Shown: positions 1 through 15,000 of the stretch, one piece after another
Numbering within the stretch: position 1 is the first letter of the stretch
How the letters are laid out: each line of letters starts with the position of its first letter
Position numbers and translations under genes: made by a program
The notes under the pieces: model-generated
The model's database searches: none
The model's input: the letters and a program-made list of their open reading frames with translations, nothing else
Told to the model about the DNA's origin: nothing
DNA from: Pratylenchus scribneri
Taxonomy: Eukaryota > Nematoda > Chromadorea > Rhabditida > Pratylenchidae
Reading direction: 5' to 3'
NCBI GenBank assembly: GCA_030063045.1
Contig: JAQSEB010000142.1
Coordinates: 1,302,001-1,366,000 of the forward strand
Length of the DNA stretch: 64,000 nt

Positions 1-3000
1 ATGGAAAAATAATTTGCATAATTTTTACACAAAAAAATAAATGCTCTGTTTCGTGGAGAAGTGAGACTATGGAAAAATAATTTGCATAATTTTTACACAA
101 AAAAATAAATGCTCTGTTTCGTGGAGAAGTGAGACTATGGAAAAATAATTTGCATAATTTTTACACAAAAAAATAAATGCTCTGTTTCGTGGAGAAGTGA
201 GACTATGGAAAAATAATTTGCATAATTTTTACACAAAAAAATAAATGCTCTGTTTCGTGGAGAAGTGAGACTATGGAAAAATAATTTGCATAATTTTTAC
301 ACAAAAAAATAAATGCTCTGTTTCGTGGAGAAGTGAGACTATGGAAAAATAATTTGCATAATTTTTACACAAAAAAATAAATGCTCTGTTTCGTGGAGAA
401 GTGAGACTATGGAAAAATAATTTGCATAATTTTTACACAAAAAAATAAATGCTCTGTTTCGTGGAGAAGTGAGACTATGGAAAAATAATTTGCATAATTT
501 TTACACAAAAAAATAAATGCTCTGTTTCGTGGAGAAGTGAGACTATGGAAAAATAATTTGCATAATTTTTACACAAAAAAATAAATGCTCTGTTTCGTGG
601 AGAAGTGAGACTATGGAAAAATAATTTGCATAATTTTTACACAAAAAAATAAATGCTCTGTTTCGTGGAGAAGTGAGACTATGGAAAAATAATTTGCATA
701 ATTTTTACACAAAAAAATAAATGCTCTGTTTCGTGGAGAAGTGAGACTATGGAAAAATAATTTGCATAATTTTTACACAAAAAAATAAATGCTCTGTTTC
801 GTGGAGAAGTGAGACTATGGAAAAATAATTTGCATAATTTTTACACAAAAAAATAAATGCTCTGTTTCGTGGAGAAGTGAGACTATGGAAAAATAATTTG
901 CATAATTTTTACACAAAAAAATAAATGCTCTGTTTCGTGGAGAAGTGAGACTATGGAAAAATAATTTGCACAATTTTTACACAAAAAAATAAATGCTCTG
1001 TTTCGTGGAGAAGTGAGACTATGGAAAAATAATTTGCACAATTTTTACACAAAAAAATAAATGCTCTGTTTCGTGGAGAAGTGAGACTATGGAAAAATAA
1101 TTTGCATAATTTTTACACAAAAAAATAAATGCTCTGTTTCGTGGAGAAGTGAGACTATGGAAAAATAATTTGCATAATTTTTACACAAAAAAATAAATGC
1201 TCTGTTTCGTGGAGAAGTGAGACTATGGAAAAATAATTTGCATAATTTTTACACAAAAAAATAAATGCTCTGTTTCGTGGAGAAGTGAGACTATGGAAAA
1301 ATAATTTGCACAATTTTTACACAAAAAAATAAATGCTCTGTTTCGTGGAGAAGTGAGACTATGGAAAAATAATTTGCATAATTCTTAGACCAAAAAATAA
1401 ATGCTCTGTTTCGTGGAGAAGTGAGACTATGTAAAAATAATTTGCATAATTTTTACACAAAAAAATAAATGCTCTGTTTCGTGGAGAAGTGAGACTATGG
1501 AAAAAAAATTGCATAATTTTTACACAAAAAAATAAATGCTCTGTTTCGTGGAGAAGTGAGACTATGGAAAAATAATTTGCACAATTTTTACACAAAAAAA
1601 TAAATGCTCTGTTTCGTGAAGAAGTGAGACTATGGAAAAATAATTTGCACAATTTTTACACAAAAAAATAAATGCTCTGTTTCGTGGAGAAGTGAGACTA
1701 TGGAAAAAAATTTGCACAATTTTTACACAAAAAAATAAATGCTCTGTTTCGTGGAGAAGTGAGACTATGGAAAAAAATTTGCACAATTTTTACACAAAAA
1801 AATAAATGCTCTGTTTCGTGGAGAAGTGAGACTATGGAAAAATAATTTGCACAATTTTTACACAAAAAAATAAATGCTCTGTTTCGTGGAGAAGTGAGAC
1901 TATGGAAAAATAATTTGCACAATTTTTACACAAAAAAATAAATGCTCTGTTTCGTGGAGAAGTGAGACTATGGAAAAATAATTTGCACAATTTTTACACA
2001 AAAAAATAAATGCTCTGTTTCGTGGAGAAGTGAGACTATGGAAAAATAATTTGCACAATTTTTACACAAAAAAATAAATGCTCTGTTTCGTGGAGAAGTG
2101 AGACTATGGAAAAATAATTTGCACAATTTTTACACAAAAAAATAAATGCTCTGTTTCGTGGAGAAGTGAGACTATGGAAAAATAATTTGCATAATTTTTA
2201 CACAAAAAAATAAATGCTCTGTTTCGTGAAGAAGTGAGACTATGGAAAAAAATTGCATAATTTTTACACAAAAAAATAAATGCTCTGTTTCGTGGAGAAG
2301 TGAGACTATGGAAAAAAATTTGCATAATTTTTACACAAAAAAATAAATGCTCTGTTTCGTGGAGAAGTGAGACTATGGAAAAAAATTTGCACAATTTTTA
2401 CACAAAAAAATAAATGCTCTGTTTCGTGGAGAAGTGAGACTATGGAAAAATAATTTGCATAATTTTTACACAAAAAAATAAATGCTCTGTTTCGTGGAGA
2501 AGTGAGACTATGGAAAAAAATTTGCACAATTTTTACACAAAAAAATAAATGCTCTGTTTCGTGGAGAAGTGAGACTATGGAAAAAAATTTGCATAATTTT
2601 TACACAAAAAAATAAATGCTCTGTTTCGTGGAGAAGTGAGACTATGGAAAAATAATTGCATAATTCTTAGACCAAAAAATATATGCTCTGTTTCGTGGAG
2701 AAGTGAGACTATGGAAAAAAAATTGCATAATTTTTACACAAAAAAATAAATGCTCTGTTTCGTGGAGAAGTGAGACTATGGAAAAAAATTGCATAATTCT
2801 TAGACCAAAAAATAAATGCTCTGTTTCATGGAGAAGTGAGACTATGGAAAATAATTTGCATAATTCTTAGACCAAAAAATAAATGCTCTGTTTCGTGGAG
2901 AAGTGAGACTATGGAAAATAATTTGCATAATTTTTACACAAAAAAATAAATGCTCTGTTTCGTGGAGAAGTGAGACTATGGAAAAAAATTGCATAATTCT

Positions 3001-6000
3001 TAGACCAAAAAATAAATGCTCTGTTTCATGGAGAAGTGAGACTATGGAAAATAATTTGCATAATTTTTACACAAAAAAATATATGCTCTGTTTCGTGGAG
3101 AAGTGAGACTATGGAAAATAATTTGCATAATTTTTAGACAAAAAAATATATGCTCTTTCGTGGAGAAGTGAGACTATGGAAAATAATTTGCATAATTTTT
3201 ACACAAAAAAATAAATGCTCTGTTTCGTGGAGAAGTGAGACTATGGAAAAAAAATTGCATAATTCTTAGACCAAAAAATAAATGCTCTGTTTCGTGGAGA
3301 AGTGAGACTATGGAAAAAAAATTGCATAATTCTTAGACCAAAAAATAAATGCTCTGTTTCGTGGAGAAGTGAGACTATGGAAAATAATTTGCATAATTTT
3401 TACACAAAAAAATAAATGCTCTGTTTCGTGGAGAAGTGAGACTATGGAAAAATAATTTGCATAATTTTTACACAAAAAAATAAATGCTCTGTTTCGTGGA
3501 GAAGTGAGACTATGGAAAAAAAAATTTGCATAATTTTTACACAAAAAAATAAATGCTCTGTTTCGTGGAGAAGTGAGACTATGGAAAAATAATTTGCATA
3601 ATTTTTACACAAAAAAATAAATGCTCTGTTTCGTGGAGAAGTGAGACTATGGAAAAATAATTTGCATAATTTTTACACAAAAAAATAAATGCTCTGTTTC
3701 GTGGAGAAGTGAGACTATGGAAAAATAATTTGCATAATTTTTACACAAAAAAATAAATGCTCTGTTTCGTGGAGAAGTGAGACTATGGAAAAAAAAATTG
3801 CATAATTTTTACACAAAAAAATAAATGCTCTGTTTCGTGGAGAAGTGAGACTATGGAAAAATAATTTGCATAATTTTTACACAAAAAAAATAAATGCTCT
3901 GTTTCGTGGAGAAGTGAGACTATGGAAAAAATAATTTGCATAATTTTTACACAAAAAAATAAATGCTCTGTTTCGTGGAGAAGTGAGACTATGGAAAAAT
4001 AATTTGCATAATTTTTACACAAAAAAATAAATGCTCTGTTTCGTGGAGAAGTGAGACTATGGAAAAATAATTTGCATAATTTTTACACAAAAAAATAAAT
4101 GCTCTGTTTCGTGGATAAGTGAGATATTGGAAAAATATTTGCATAATTTTTACACAAAAAAATAAATGCTCTGTTTCGTGGAGAAGTGAGACTATGGAAA
4201 AAAAATTGCATAATTCTTAGACCAAAAAATAAATGCTCTGTTTCGTGGAGAAGTGAGACTATGGAAAAAAAAATTTGCATAATTTTTACACAAAAAAATA
4301 AATGCTCTGTTTCGTGGAGAAGTGAGACTATGAAAAATAATTTGCATAATTCTTAGACCAAAAAATAAATGCTCTGTTTCGTGGAGAAGTGAGACTATGA
4401 AAAATAATTTGCATAATTCTTAGACCAAAAAATAAATGATCTGTTTCGTGGAGAAGTGAGACTATGAAAAATAATTTGCATAATTCTTAGACCAAAAAAT
4501 AAATGATCTGTTTCGTGGAGAAGTGAGACTATGAAAAAAAATTGCATAATTCTTAGACCAAAAAATATATGCTCTGTTTCGTGGAGAAGTGAGACTATGG
4601 AAAATAATTTGCATAATTTTTACACAAAAAAATATATGCTCTGTTTCGTGGAGAAGTGAGACTTTGGAAAATAATTTGCATAATTTTTACACAAAAAAAT
4701 ATATTCGTGGAGAAGTGAGACTATGGAAAAAAATTGCATAATTCTTAGACCAAAAAATAAATGCTCTGTTTCATGGAGAAGTGAGACTATGGAAAATAAT
4801 TTGCATAATTCTTAGACCAAAAAATAAATGCTCTGTTTCGTGGAGAAGTGGGACTATGGAAAATAATTTGCATAATTTTTACACAAAAAAATAAATGCTC
4901 TGTTTCGTGGAGAAGTGAGACTATGGAAAAAAATTGCATAATTCTTAGACCAAAAAATAAATGCTCTGTTTCATGGAGAAGTGAGACTATGGAAAATAAT
5001 TTGCATAATTTTTACACAAAAAAATATATGCTCTGTTTCATGGAGAAGTGAGACTATGGAAAATAATTTGCATAATTTTTACACAAAAAAATATATGCTC
5101 TGTTTCGTGGAGAAGTGAGACTATGGAAAATAATTTGCATAATTTTTACACAAAAAAATATATGCTCTGTTTCGTGGAGAAGTGAGACTATGGAAAATAA
5201 TTTGCATAATTTTTACACAAAAAAATAAATGCTCTGTTTCGTGGAGAAGTGAGACTATGGAAAATAATTTGCATAATTCTTAGACCAAAAAATAAATGCT
5301 CTGTTTCGTGGAGAAGTGAGACTATGGAAAATAATTTGCATAATTTTTACACAAAAAAATAAATGATCTGTTTCGTGGAGAAGTGAGACTATGGAAAAAA
5401 AATTGCATAATTCTTAGACCAAAAAATAAATGCTCTGTTTCGTGGAGAAGTGAGACTATGGAAAATAATTTGCATAATTTTTACACAAAAAAATAAATGC
5501 TCTGTTTCGTGGAGAAGTGAGACTATGGAAAATAATTTGCATAATTTTTAGACAAAAAAATATATGCTCTTTCGTGGAGAAGTGAGACTATGGAAAATAA
5601 TTTGCATAATTTTTACACAAAAAAATATATTCGTGGAGAAGTGAGACTATGGAAAATAATTTGCATAATTTTTACACAAAAAAATAAATGCTCTGTTTCG
5701 TGGAGAAGTGAGACTATGGAAAAAAATTGCATAATTCTTAGACCAAAAAATAAATGCTCTGTTTCATGGAGAAGTGAGACTATGGAAAATAATTTGCATA
5801 ATTTTTACACAAAAAAATATATGCTCTGTTTCGTGGAGAAGTGAGACTATGGAAAATAATTTGCATAATTCTTAGACCAAAAAATAAATGCTCTGTTTCA
5901 TGGAGAAGTGAGACTATGGAAAATAATTTGCATAATTTTTACACAAAAAAATATATGCTCTGTTTCGTGGAGAAGTGAGACTATGGAAAAAAAATTGCAT

Positions 6001-9000
6001 AATTCTTAGACCAAAAAATAAATGCTCTGTTTCGTGGAGAAGTGAGACTATGGAAAAAAAATTGCATAATTCTTAGACCAAAAAATAAATGCTCTGTTTC
6101 GTGGAGAAGTGAGACTATGGAAAAAAAATTGCATAATTCTTAGACCAAAAAATAAATGCTCTGTTTCGTGGAGAAGTGAGACTATGGAAAATAATTTGCA
6201 TAATTCTTAGACCAAAAAATAAATGCTCTGTTTCGTGGAGAAGTGAGACTATGGAAAATAATTTGCATAATTTTTACACAAAAAAATAAATGCTCTGTTT
6301 CGTGGAGAAGTGAGACTATGGAAAATAATTTGCATAATTTTTACACAAAAAAATAAATGCTCTGTTTCGTGGAGAAGTGAGACTATGGAAAAAAAATTGC
6401 ATAATTCTTAGACCAAAAAATAAATGCTCTGTTTCGTGGAGAAGTGAGACTTTGGAAAAAAAATTGCATAATTCTTAGACCAAAAAATAAATGCTCTGTT
6501 TCGTGGAGAAGTGAGACTATGGAAAAAAAATTGCATAATTCTTAGACCAAAAAATATATGCTCTGTTTCGTGGAGAAGTGAGACTATGGAAAAAAAATTG
6601 CATAATTCTTAGACCAAAAAATAAATGCTCTGTTTCGTGGAGAAGTGAGACTATGAAAAATAATTTGCATAATTTTTACACAAAAAAATATATGCTCTGT
6701 TTCGTGGAGAAGTGAGACTATGGAAAAAAAATTGCATAATTCTTAGACCAAAAAATATATGCTCTGTTTCGTGGAGAAGTGAGACTATGGAAAAAAAATT
6801 GCATAATTTTTACACAAAAAAATAAATGCTCTGTTTCGTGGAGAAGTGAGACTATGGAAAAAAATTGCATAATTCTTAGACCAAAAAATAAATGCTCTGT
6901 TTCATGGAGAAGTGAGACTATGGAAAAAAAATTGCATAATTCTTAGACCAAAAAATAAATGCTCTGTTTCGTGGAGAAGTGAGACTATGGAAAAAAATTG
7001 CATAATTCTTAGATCAAAAAATAAATGCTCTGTTTCGTGGAGAAGTGAGACTATGGAAAAAAATTGCATAATTCTTAGACCAAAAAATAAATGCTCTGTT
7101 TCATGGAGAAGTGAGACTATGGAAAATAATTTGCATAATTTTTACACAAAAAAATAAATGCTCTGTTTCGTGGAGAAGTGAGACTATGGAAAAAAATTGC
7201 ATAATTCTTAGACCAAAAAATAAATGCTCTGTTTCGTGGAGAAGTGAGACTATGAAAAAAAAAATTGCATAATTTTTACACAAAAAAATAAATGCTCTGT
7301 TTCGTGGAGAAGTGAGACTTTGGAAAAATAATTTGCATAATTCTTAGACCAAAAAATGAATGCTCTGTTTCGTGGAGAAGTGAGACTATGGAAAAATAAT
7401 TTGCATAATTTTTACACAAAAAAATAAATGCTCTGTTTCGTGGAGAAGTGAGACTATGGAAAATAATTTGCATAATTTTTACACAAAAAAATATATGCTC
7501 TGTTTCGTGGAGAAGTGAGACTATGGAAAATAATTTGCATAATTTTTACACAAAAAAATAAATGCTCTGTTTCGTGGAGAAGTGAGACTATGAAAAATAA
7601 TTTGCACAATTTTTACACAAAAAAATAAATGCTCTGTTTCGTGGAGAAGTGAGACTATGGAAAAATAATTTGCACAATTTTTACACAAAAAAATAAATGC
7701 TCTGTTTCGTGGAGAAGTGAGACTATGGAAAAATAATTTGCATAATTTTTACACAAAAAAATAAATGCTCTGTTTCGTGGAGAAGTGAGACTATGGAAAA
7801 ATAATTTGCACAATTTTTACACAAAAAAATAAATGCTCTGTTTCGTGGAGAAGTGAGACTATGAAAAAAAAATTGCACAATTTTTACACAAAAAAATAAA
7901 TGCTCTGTTTCGTGGAGAAGTGAGACTATGGAAAAATAATTTGCACAATTTTTACACAAAAAAATAAATGCTCTGTTTCGTGGAGAAGTGAGACTATGGA
8001 AAAATAATTTGCACAATTTTTACACAAAAAAATAAATGCTCTGTTTCGTGGAGAAGTGAGACTATGGAAAAATAATTTGCACAATTTTTACACAAAAAAA
8101 TAAATGCTCTGTTTCGTGGAGAAGTGAGACTATGGAAAAATAATTTGCACAATTTTTACACAAAAAAATAAATGCTCTGTTTCGTGGAGAAGTGAGACTA
8201 TGGAAAAATAATTTGCACAATTTTTACACAAAAAAATAAATGCTCTGTTTCGTGGAGAAGTGAGACTATGGAAAAATAATTTGCACAATTTTTACACAAA
8301 AAAATAAATGCTCTGTTTCGTGGAGAAGTGAGACTATGGAAAAATAATTTGCATAATTTTTACACAAAAAAATAAATGCTCTGTTTCGTGGAGAAGTGAG
8401 ACTATGAAAAATAATTTGCACAATTTTTACACAAAAAAATAAATGCTCTGTTTCGTGGAGAAGTGAGACTATGGAAAAATAATTTGCACAATTTTTACAC
8501 AAAAAAATAAATGCTCTGTTTCGTGGAGAAGTGAGACTATGGAAAAATAATTTGCACAATTTTTACACAAAAAAATAAATGCTCTGTTTCGTGGAGAAGT
8601 GAGACTATGGAAAAATAATTTGCATAATTTTTACACAAAAAAATAAATGCTCTGTTTCGTGGAGAAGTGAGACTATGGAAAAATAATTTGCATAATTTTT
8701 ACACAAAAAAATAAATGCTCTGTTTCGTGGAGAAGTGAGACTATGGAAAAATAATTTGCATAATTTTTACACAAAAAAATAAATGCTCTGTTTCGTGGAG
8801 AAGTGAGACTATGGAAAAATAATTTGCATAATTTTTACACAAAAAAATAAATGCTCTGTTTCGTGGAGAAGTGAGACTATGGAAAAATAATTTGCATAAT
8901 TTTTACACAAAAAAATAAATGCTCTGTTTCGTGGAGAAGTGAGACTATGGAAAAATAATTTGCACAATTTTTACACAAAAAAATAAATGCTCTGTTTCGT

Positions 9001-12000
9001 GGAGAAGTGAGACTATGGAAAAATAATTTGCATAATTTTTACACAAAAAAATAAATGCTCTGTTTCGTGGAGAAGTGAGACTATGGAAAAATAATTTGCA
9101 TAATTTTTACACAAAAAAATAAATGCTCTGTTTCGTGGAGAAGTGAGACTATGGAAAAATAATTTGCATAATTTTTACACAAAAAAATAAATGCTCTGTT
9201 TCGTGGAGAAGTGAGACTATGGAAAAATAATTTGCACAATTTTTACACAAAAAAATAAATGCTCTGTTTCGTGGAGAAGTGAGACTATGGAAAAATAATT
9301 TGCACAATTTTTACACAAAAAAATAAATGCTCTGTTTCGTGGAGAAGTGAGACTATGGAAAAATAATTTGCATAATTTTTACACAAAAAAATAAATGCTC
9401 TGTTTCGTGGAGAAGTGAGACTATGGAAAAATAATTTGCATAATTTTTACACAAAAAAATAAATGCTCTGTTTCGTGGAGAAGTGAGACTATGGAAAAAT
9501 AATTTGCATAATTTTTACACAAAAAAATAAATGCTCTGTTTCGTGGAGAAGTGAGACTATGGAAAAATAATTTGCATAATTTTTACACAAAAAAATAAAT
9601 GCTCTGTTTCGTGGAGAAGTGAGACTATGGAAAAATAATTTGCATAATTTTTACACAAAAAAATAAATGCTCTGTTTCGTGGAGAAGTGAGACTATGGAA
9701 AAATAATTTGCATAATTTTTACACAAAAAAATAAATGCTCTGTTTCGTGGAGAAGTGAGACTATGGAAAAATAATTTGCATAATTTTTACACAAAAAAAT
9801 AAATGCTCTGTTTCGTGGAGAAGTGAGACTATGGAAAAATAATTTGCATAATTTTTACACAAAAAAAATAAATGCTCTGTTTCGTGGAGAAGTGAGACTA
9901 TGGAAAAATAATTTGCATAATTTTTACACAAAAAAATAAATGCTCTGTTTCGTGGAGAAGTGAGACTATGGAAAAATAATTTGCATAATTTTTACACAAA
10001 AAAATAAATGCTCTGTTTCGTGGAGAAGTGAGACTATGGAAAAATAATTTGCATAATTTTTACACAAAAAAATAAATGCTCTGTTTCGTGGAGAAGTGAG
10101 ACTATGGAAAAATAATTTGCATAATTTTTACACAAAAAAATAAATGCTCTGTTTCGTGGAGAAGTGAGACTATGGAAAAATAATTTGCATAATTTTTACA
10201 CAAAAAAATAAATGCTCTGTTTCGTGGAGAAGTGAGACTATGGAAAAATAATTTGCATAATTTTTACACAAAAAAATAAATGCTCTGTTTCGTGGAGAAG
10301 TGAGACTATGGAAAAATAATTTGCATAATTTTTACACAAAAAAATAAATGCTCTGTTTCGTGGAGAAGTGAGACTATGGAAAAATAATTTGCATAATTTT
10401 TACACAAAAAAATAAATGCTCTGTTTCGTGGAGAAGTGAGACTATGGAAAAATAATTTGCATAATTTTTACACAAAAAAATAAATGCTCTGTTTCGTGGA
10501 GAAGTGAGACTATGGAAAAATAATTTGCATAATTTTTACACAAAAAAATAAATGCTCTGTTTCGTGGAGAAGTGAGACTATGGAAAAATAATTTGCATAA
10601 TTTTTACACAAAAAAATAAATGCTCTGTTTCGTGGAGAAGTGAGACTATGGAAAAATAATTTGCATAATTTTTACACAAAAAAATAAATGCTCTGTTTCG
10701 TGGAGAAGTGAGACTATGGAAAAATAATTTGCATAATTTTTACACAAAAAAATAAATGCTCTGTTTCGTGGAGAAGTGAGACTATGGAAAAATAATTTGC
10801 ATAATTTTTACACAAAAAAATAAATGCTCTGTTTCGTGGAGAAGTGAGACTATGGAAAAATAATTTGCATAATTTTTACACAAAAAAATAAATGCTCTGT
10901 TTCGTGGAGAAGTGAGACTATGGAAAAATAATTTGCACAATTTTTACACAAAAAAATAAATGCTCTGTTTCGTGGAGAAGTGAGACTATGGAAAAATAAT
11001 TTGCACAATTTTTACACAAAAAAATAAATGCTCTGTTTCGTGGAGAAGTGAGACTATGGAAAAATAATTTGCATAATTTTTACACAAAAAAATAAATGCT
11101 CTGTTTCGTGGAGAAGTGAGACTATGGAAAAATAATTTGCATAATTTTTACACAAAAAAATAAATGCTCTGTTTCGTGGAGAAGTGAGACTATGGAAAAA
11201 TAATTTGCATAATTTTTACACAAAAAAATAAATGCTCTGTTTCGTGGAGAAGTGAGACTATGGAAAAATAATTTGCACAATTTTTACACAAAAAAATAAA
11301 TGCTCTGTTTCGTGGAGAAGTGAGACTATGGAAAAATAATTTGCATAATTCTTAGACCAAAAAATAAATGCTCTGTTTCGTGGAGAAGTGAGACTATGTA
11401 AAAATAATTTGCATAATTTTTACACAAAAAAATAAATGCTCTGTTTCGTGGAGAAGTGAGACTATGGAAAAAAAATTGCATAATTTTTACACAAAAAAAT
11501 AAATGCTCTGTTTCGTGGAGAAGTGAGACTATGGAAAAATAATTTGCAATTTTTACACAAAAAAATAAATGCTCTGTTTCGTGAAGAAGTGAGACTATGG
11601 AAAAATAATTTGCACAATTTTTACACAAAAAAATAAATGCTCTGTTTCGTGGAGAAGTGAGACTATGGAAAAAAATTTGCACAATTTTTACACAAAAAAA
11701 TAAATGCTCTGTTTCGTGGAGAAGTGAGACTATGGAAAAAAATTTGCACAATTTTTACACAAAAAAATAAATGCTCTGTTTCGTGGAGAAGTGAGACTAT
11801 GGAAAAATAATTTGCACAATTTTTACACGAAAAAATAAATGCTCTGTTTCGTGGAGAAGTGAGACTATGGAAAAATAATTTGCACAATTTTTACACAAAA
11901 AAATAAATGCTCTGTTTCGTGGAGAAGTGAGACTATGGAAAAATAATTTGCACAATTTTTACACAAAAAAATAAATGCTCTGTTTCGTGGAGAAGTGAGA

Positions 12001-15000
12001 CTATGGAAAAATAATTTGCACAATTTTTACACAAAAAAATAAATGCTCTGTTTCGTGGAGAAGTGAGACTATGGAAAAATAATTTGCATAATTTTTACAC
12101 AAAAAAATAAATGCTCTGTTTCGTGGAGAAGTGAGACTATGGAAAAATAATTTGCATAATTTTTACACAAAAAAATAAATGCTCTGTTTCGTGAAGAAGT
12201 GAGACTATGGAAAAAATTGCATAATTTTTACACAAAAAAATAAATGCTCTGTTTCGTGGAGAAGTGAGACTATGGAAAAAAATTTGCATAATTTTTACAC
12301 AAAAAAATAAATGCTCTGTTTCGTGGAGAAGTGAGACTATGGAAAAAAAAATTGCATAATTTTTACACAAAAAAATAAATGCTCTGTTTCGTGGAGAAGT
12401 GAGACTATGGAAAAATAATTTGCATAATTTTTACACAAAAAAATAAATGCTCTGTTTCGTGGAGAAGTGAGACTATGGAAAAAAATTTGCACAATTTTTA
12501 CACAAAAAAATAAATGCTCTGTTTCGTGGAGAAGTGAGACTATGGAAAAAAATTTGCATAATTTTTACACAAAAAAATAAATGCTCTGTTTCGTGGAGAA
12601 GTGAGACTATGGAAAAATAATTGCATAATTCTTAGACCAAAAAATATATGCTCTGTTTCGTGGAGAAGTGAGACTATGGAAAAAAAATTGCATAATTTTT
12701 ACACAAAAAAATAAATGCTCTGTTTCGTGGAGAAGTGAGACTATGGAAAAAAATTTGCACAATTTTTACACAAAAAAATAAATGCTCTGTTTCGTGGAGA
12801 AGTGAGACTATGGAAAATAATTTGCATAATTTTTACACAAAAAAATAAATGCTCTGTTTCGTGGAGAAGTGAGACTATGGAAAAATAATTGCATAATTCT
12901 TAGACCAAAAAATATATGCTCTGTTTCGTGGAGAAGTGAGACTATGGAAAAAAATTGCATAATTCTTAGACCAAAAAATAAATGCTCTGTTTCATGGAGA
13001 AGTGAGACTATGGAAAATAATTTGCATAATTTTTACACAAAAAAATATATGCTCTGTTTCGTGGAGAAGTGAGACTATGGAAAATAATTTGCATAATTTT
13101 TAGACAAAAAAATATATGCTCTTTCGTGGAGAAGTGAGACTATGGAAAATAATTTGCATAATTTTTACACAAAAAAATAAATGCTCTGTTTCGTGGAGAA
13201 GTGAGACTATGGAAAAAAAATTGCATAATTCTTAGACCAAAAAATAAATGCTCTGTTTCGTGGAGAAGTGAGACTATGGAAAAAAAATTGCATAATTCTT
13301 AGACCAAAAAATAAATGCTCTGTTTCGTGGAGAAGTGAGACTATGGAAAATAATTTGCATAATTTTTACACAAAAAAATAAATGCTCTGTTTCGTGGAGA
13401 AGTGAGACTATGGAAAAATAATTTGCATAATTTTTACACAAAAAAATAAATGCTCTGTTTCGTGGAGAAGTGAGACTATGGAAAAAAAAATTTGCATAAT
13501 TTTTACACAAAAAAATAAATGCTCTGTTTCGTGGAGAAGTGAGACTATGGAAAAATAATTTGCATAATTTTTACACAAAAAAATAAATGCTCTGTTTCGT
13601 GGAGAAGTGAGACTATGGAAAAATAATTTGCATAATTTTTACACAAAAAAATAAATGCTCTGTTTCGTGGAGAAGTGAGACTATGGAAAAATAATTTGCA
13701 TAATTTTTACACAAAAAAATAAATGCTCTGTTTCGTGGAGAAGTGAGACTATGGAAAAATAATTTGCATAATTTTTACACAAAAAAATAAATGCTCTGTT
13801 TCGTGGATAAGTGAGATATTGGAAAAATATTTGCATAATTTTTACACAAAAAAATAAATGCTCTGTTTCGTGGAGAAGTGAGACTATGGAAAAAAAATTG
13901 CATAATTCTTAGACCAAAAAATAAATGCTCTGTTTCGTGTAGAAGTGAGACTATGGAAAAAAAAATTTGCATAATTTTTACACAAAAAAATAAATGCTCT
14001 GTTTCGTGGAGAAGTGAGACTATGGAAAAAAATTTGCATAATTTTTACACAAAAAAATAAATGCTCTGTTTCGTGGAGAAGTGAGACTATGGAAAAAAAT
14101 TTGCCTAATTTTTACACAAAAAAATAAATGCTCTGTTTCGTGGAGAAGTGAGACTATGGAAAAAAAAATTGCATAATTTTTACACAAAAAAATAAATGCT
14201 CTGTTTCGTGGAGAAGTGAGACTATGGAAAAAAAATTGCATAATTTTTACACAAAAAAATAAATGCTCTGTTTCGTGGAGAAGTGAGACTATGGAAAAAA
14301 AAATTGCATAATTTTTACACAAAAAAATAAATGCTCTGTTTCGTGGAGAAGTGAGACTATGGAAAAAAATTTGCATAATTTTTACACAAAAAAATAAATG
14401 CTCTGTTTCGTGGAGAAGTGAGACTATGGAAAAATAATTTGCATAATTTTTACACAAAAAAATAAATGCTCTGTTTCGTGGAGAAGTGAGACTATGGAAA
14501 AAAAAATTGCATAATTTTTACACAAAAAAATAAATGCTCTGTTTCGTGGAGAAGTGAGACTATGGAAAAAAAAATTGCATAATTTTTACACAAAAAAATA
14601 AATGCTCTGTTTCGTGGAGAAGTGAGACTATGAAAAATAATTTGCATAATTCTTAGACCAAAAAATAAATGCTCTGTTTCGTGGAGAAGTGAGACTATGA
14701 AAAATAATTTGCATAATTCTTAGACCAAAAAATAAATGATCTGTTTCGTGGAGAAGTGAGACTATGAAAAATAATTTGCATAATTCTTAGACCAAAAAAT
14801 AAATGATCTGTTTCGTGGAGAAGTGAGACTATGAAAAAAAATTGCATAATTCTTAGACCAAAAAATATATGCTCTGTTTCGTGGAGAAGTGAGACTATGG
14901 AAAATAATTTGCATAATTTTTACACAAAAAAATATATGCTCTGTTTCGTGGAGAAGTGAGACTATGGAAAATAATTTGCATAATTTTTACACAAAAAAAT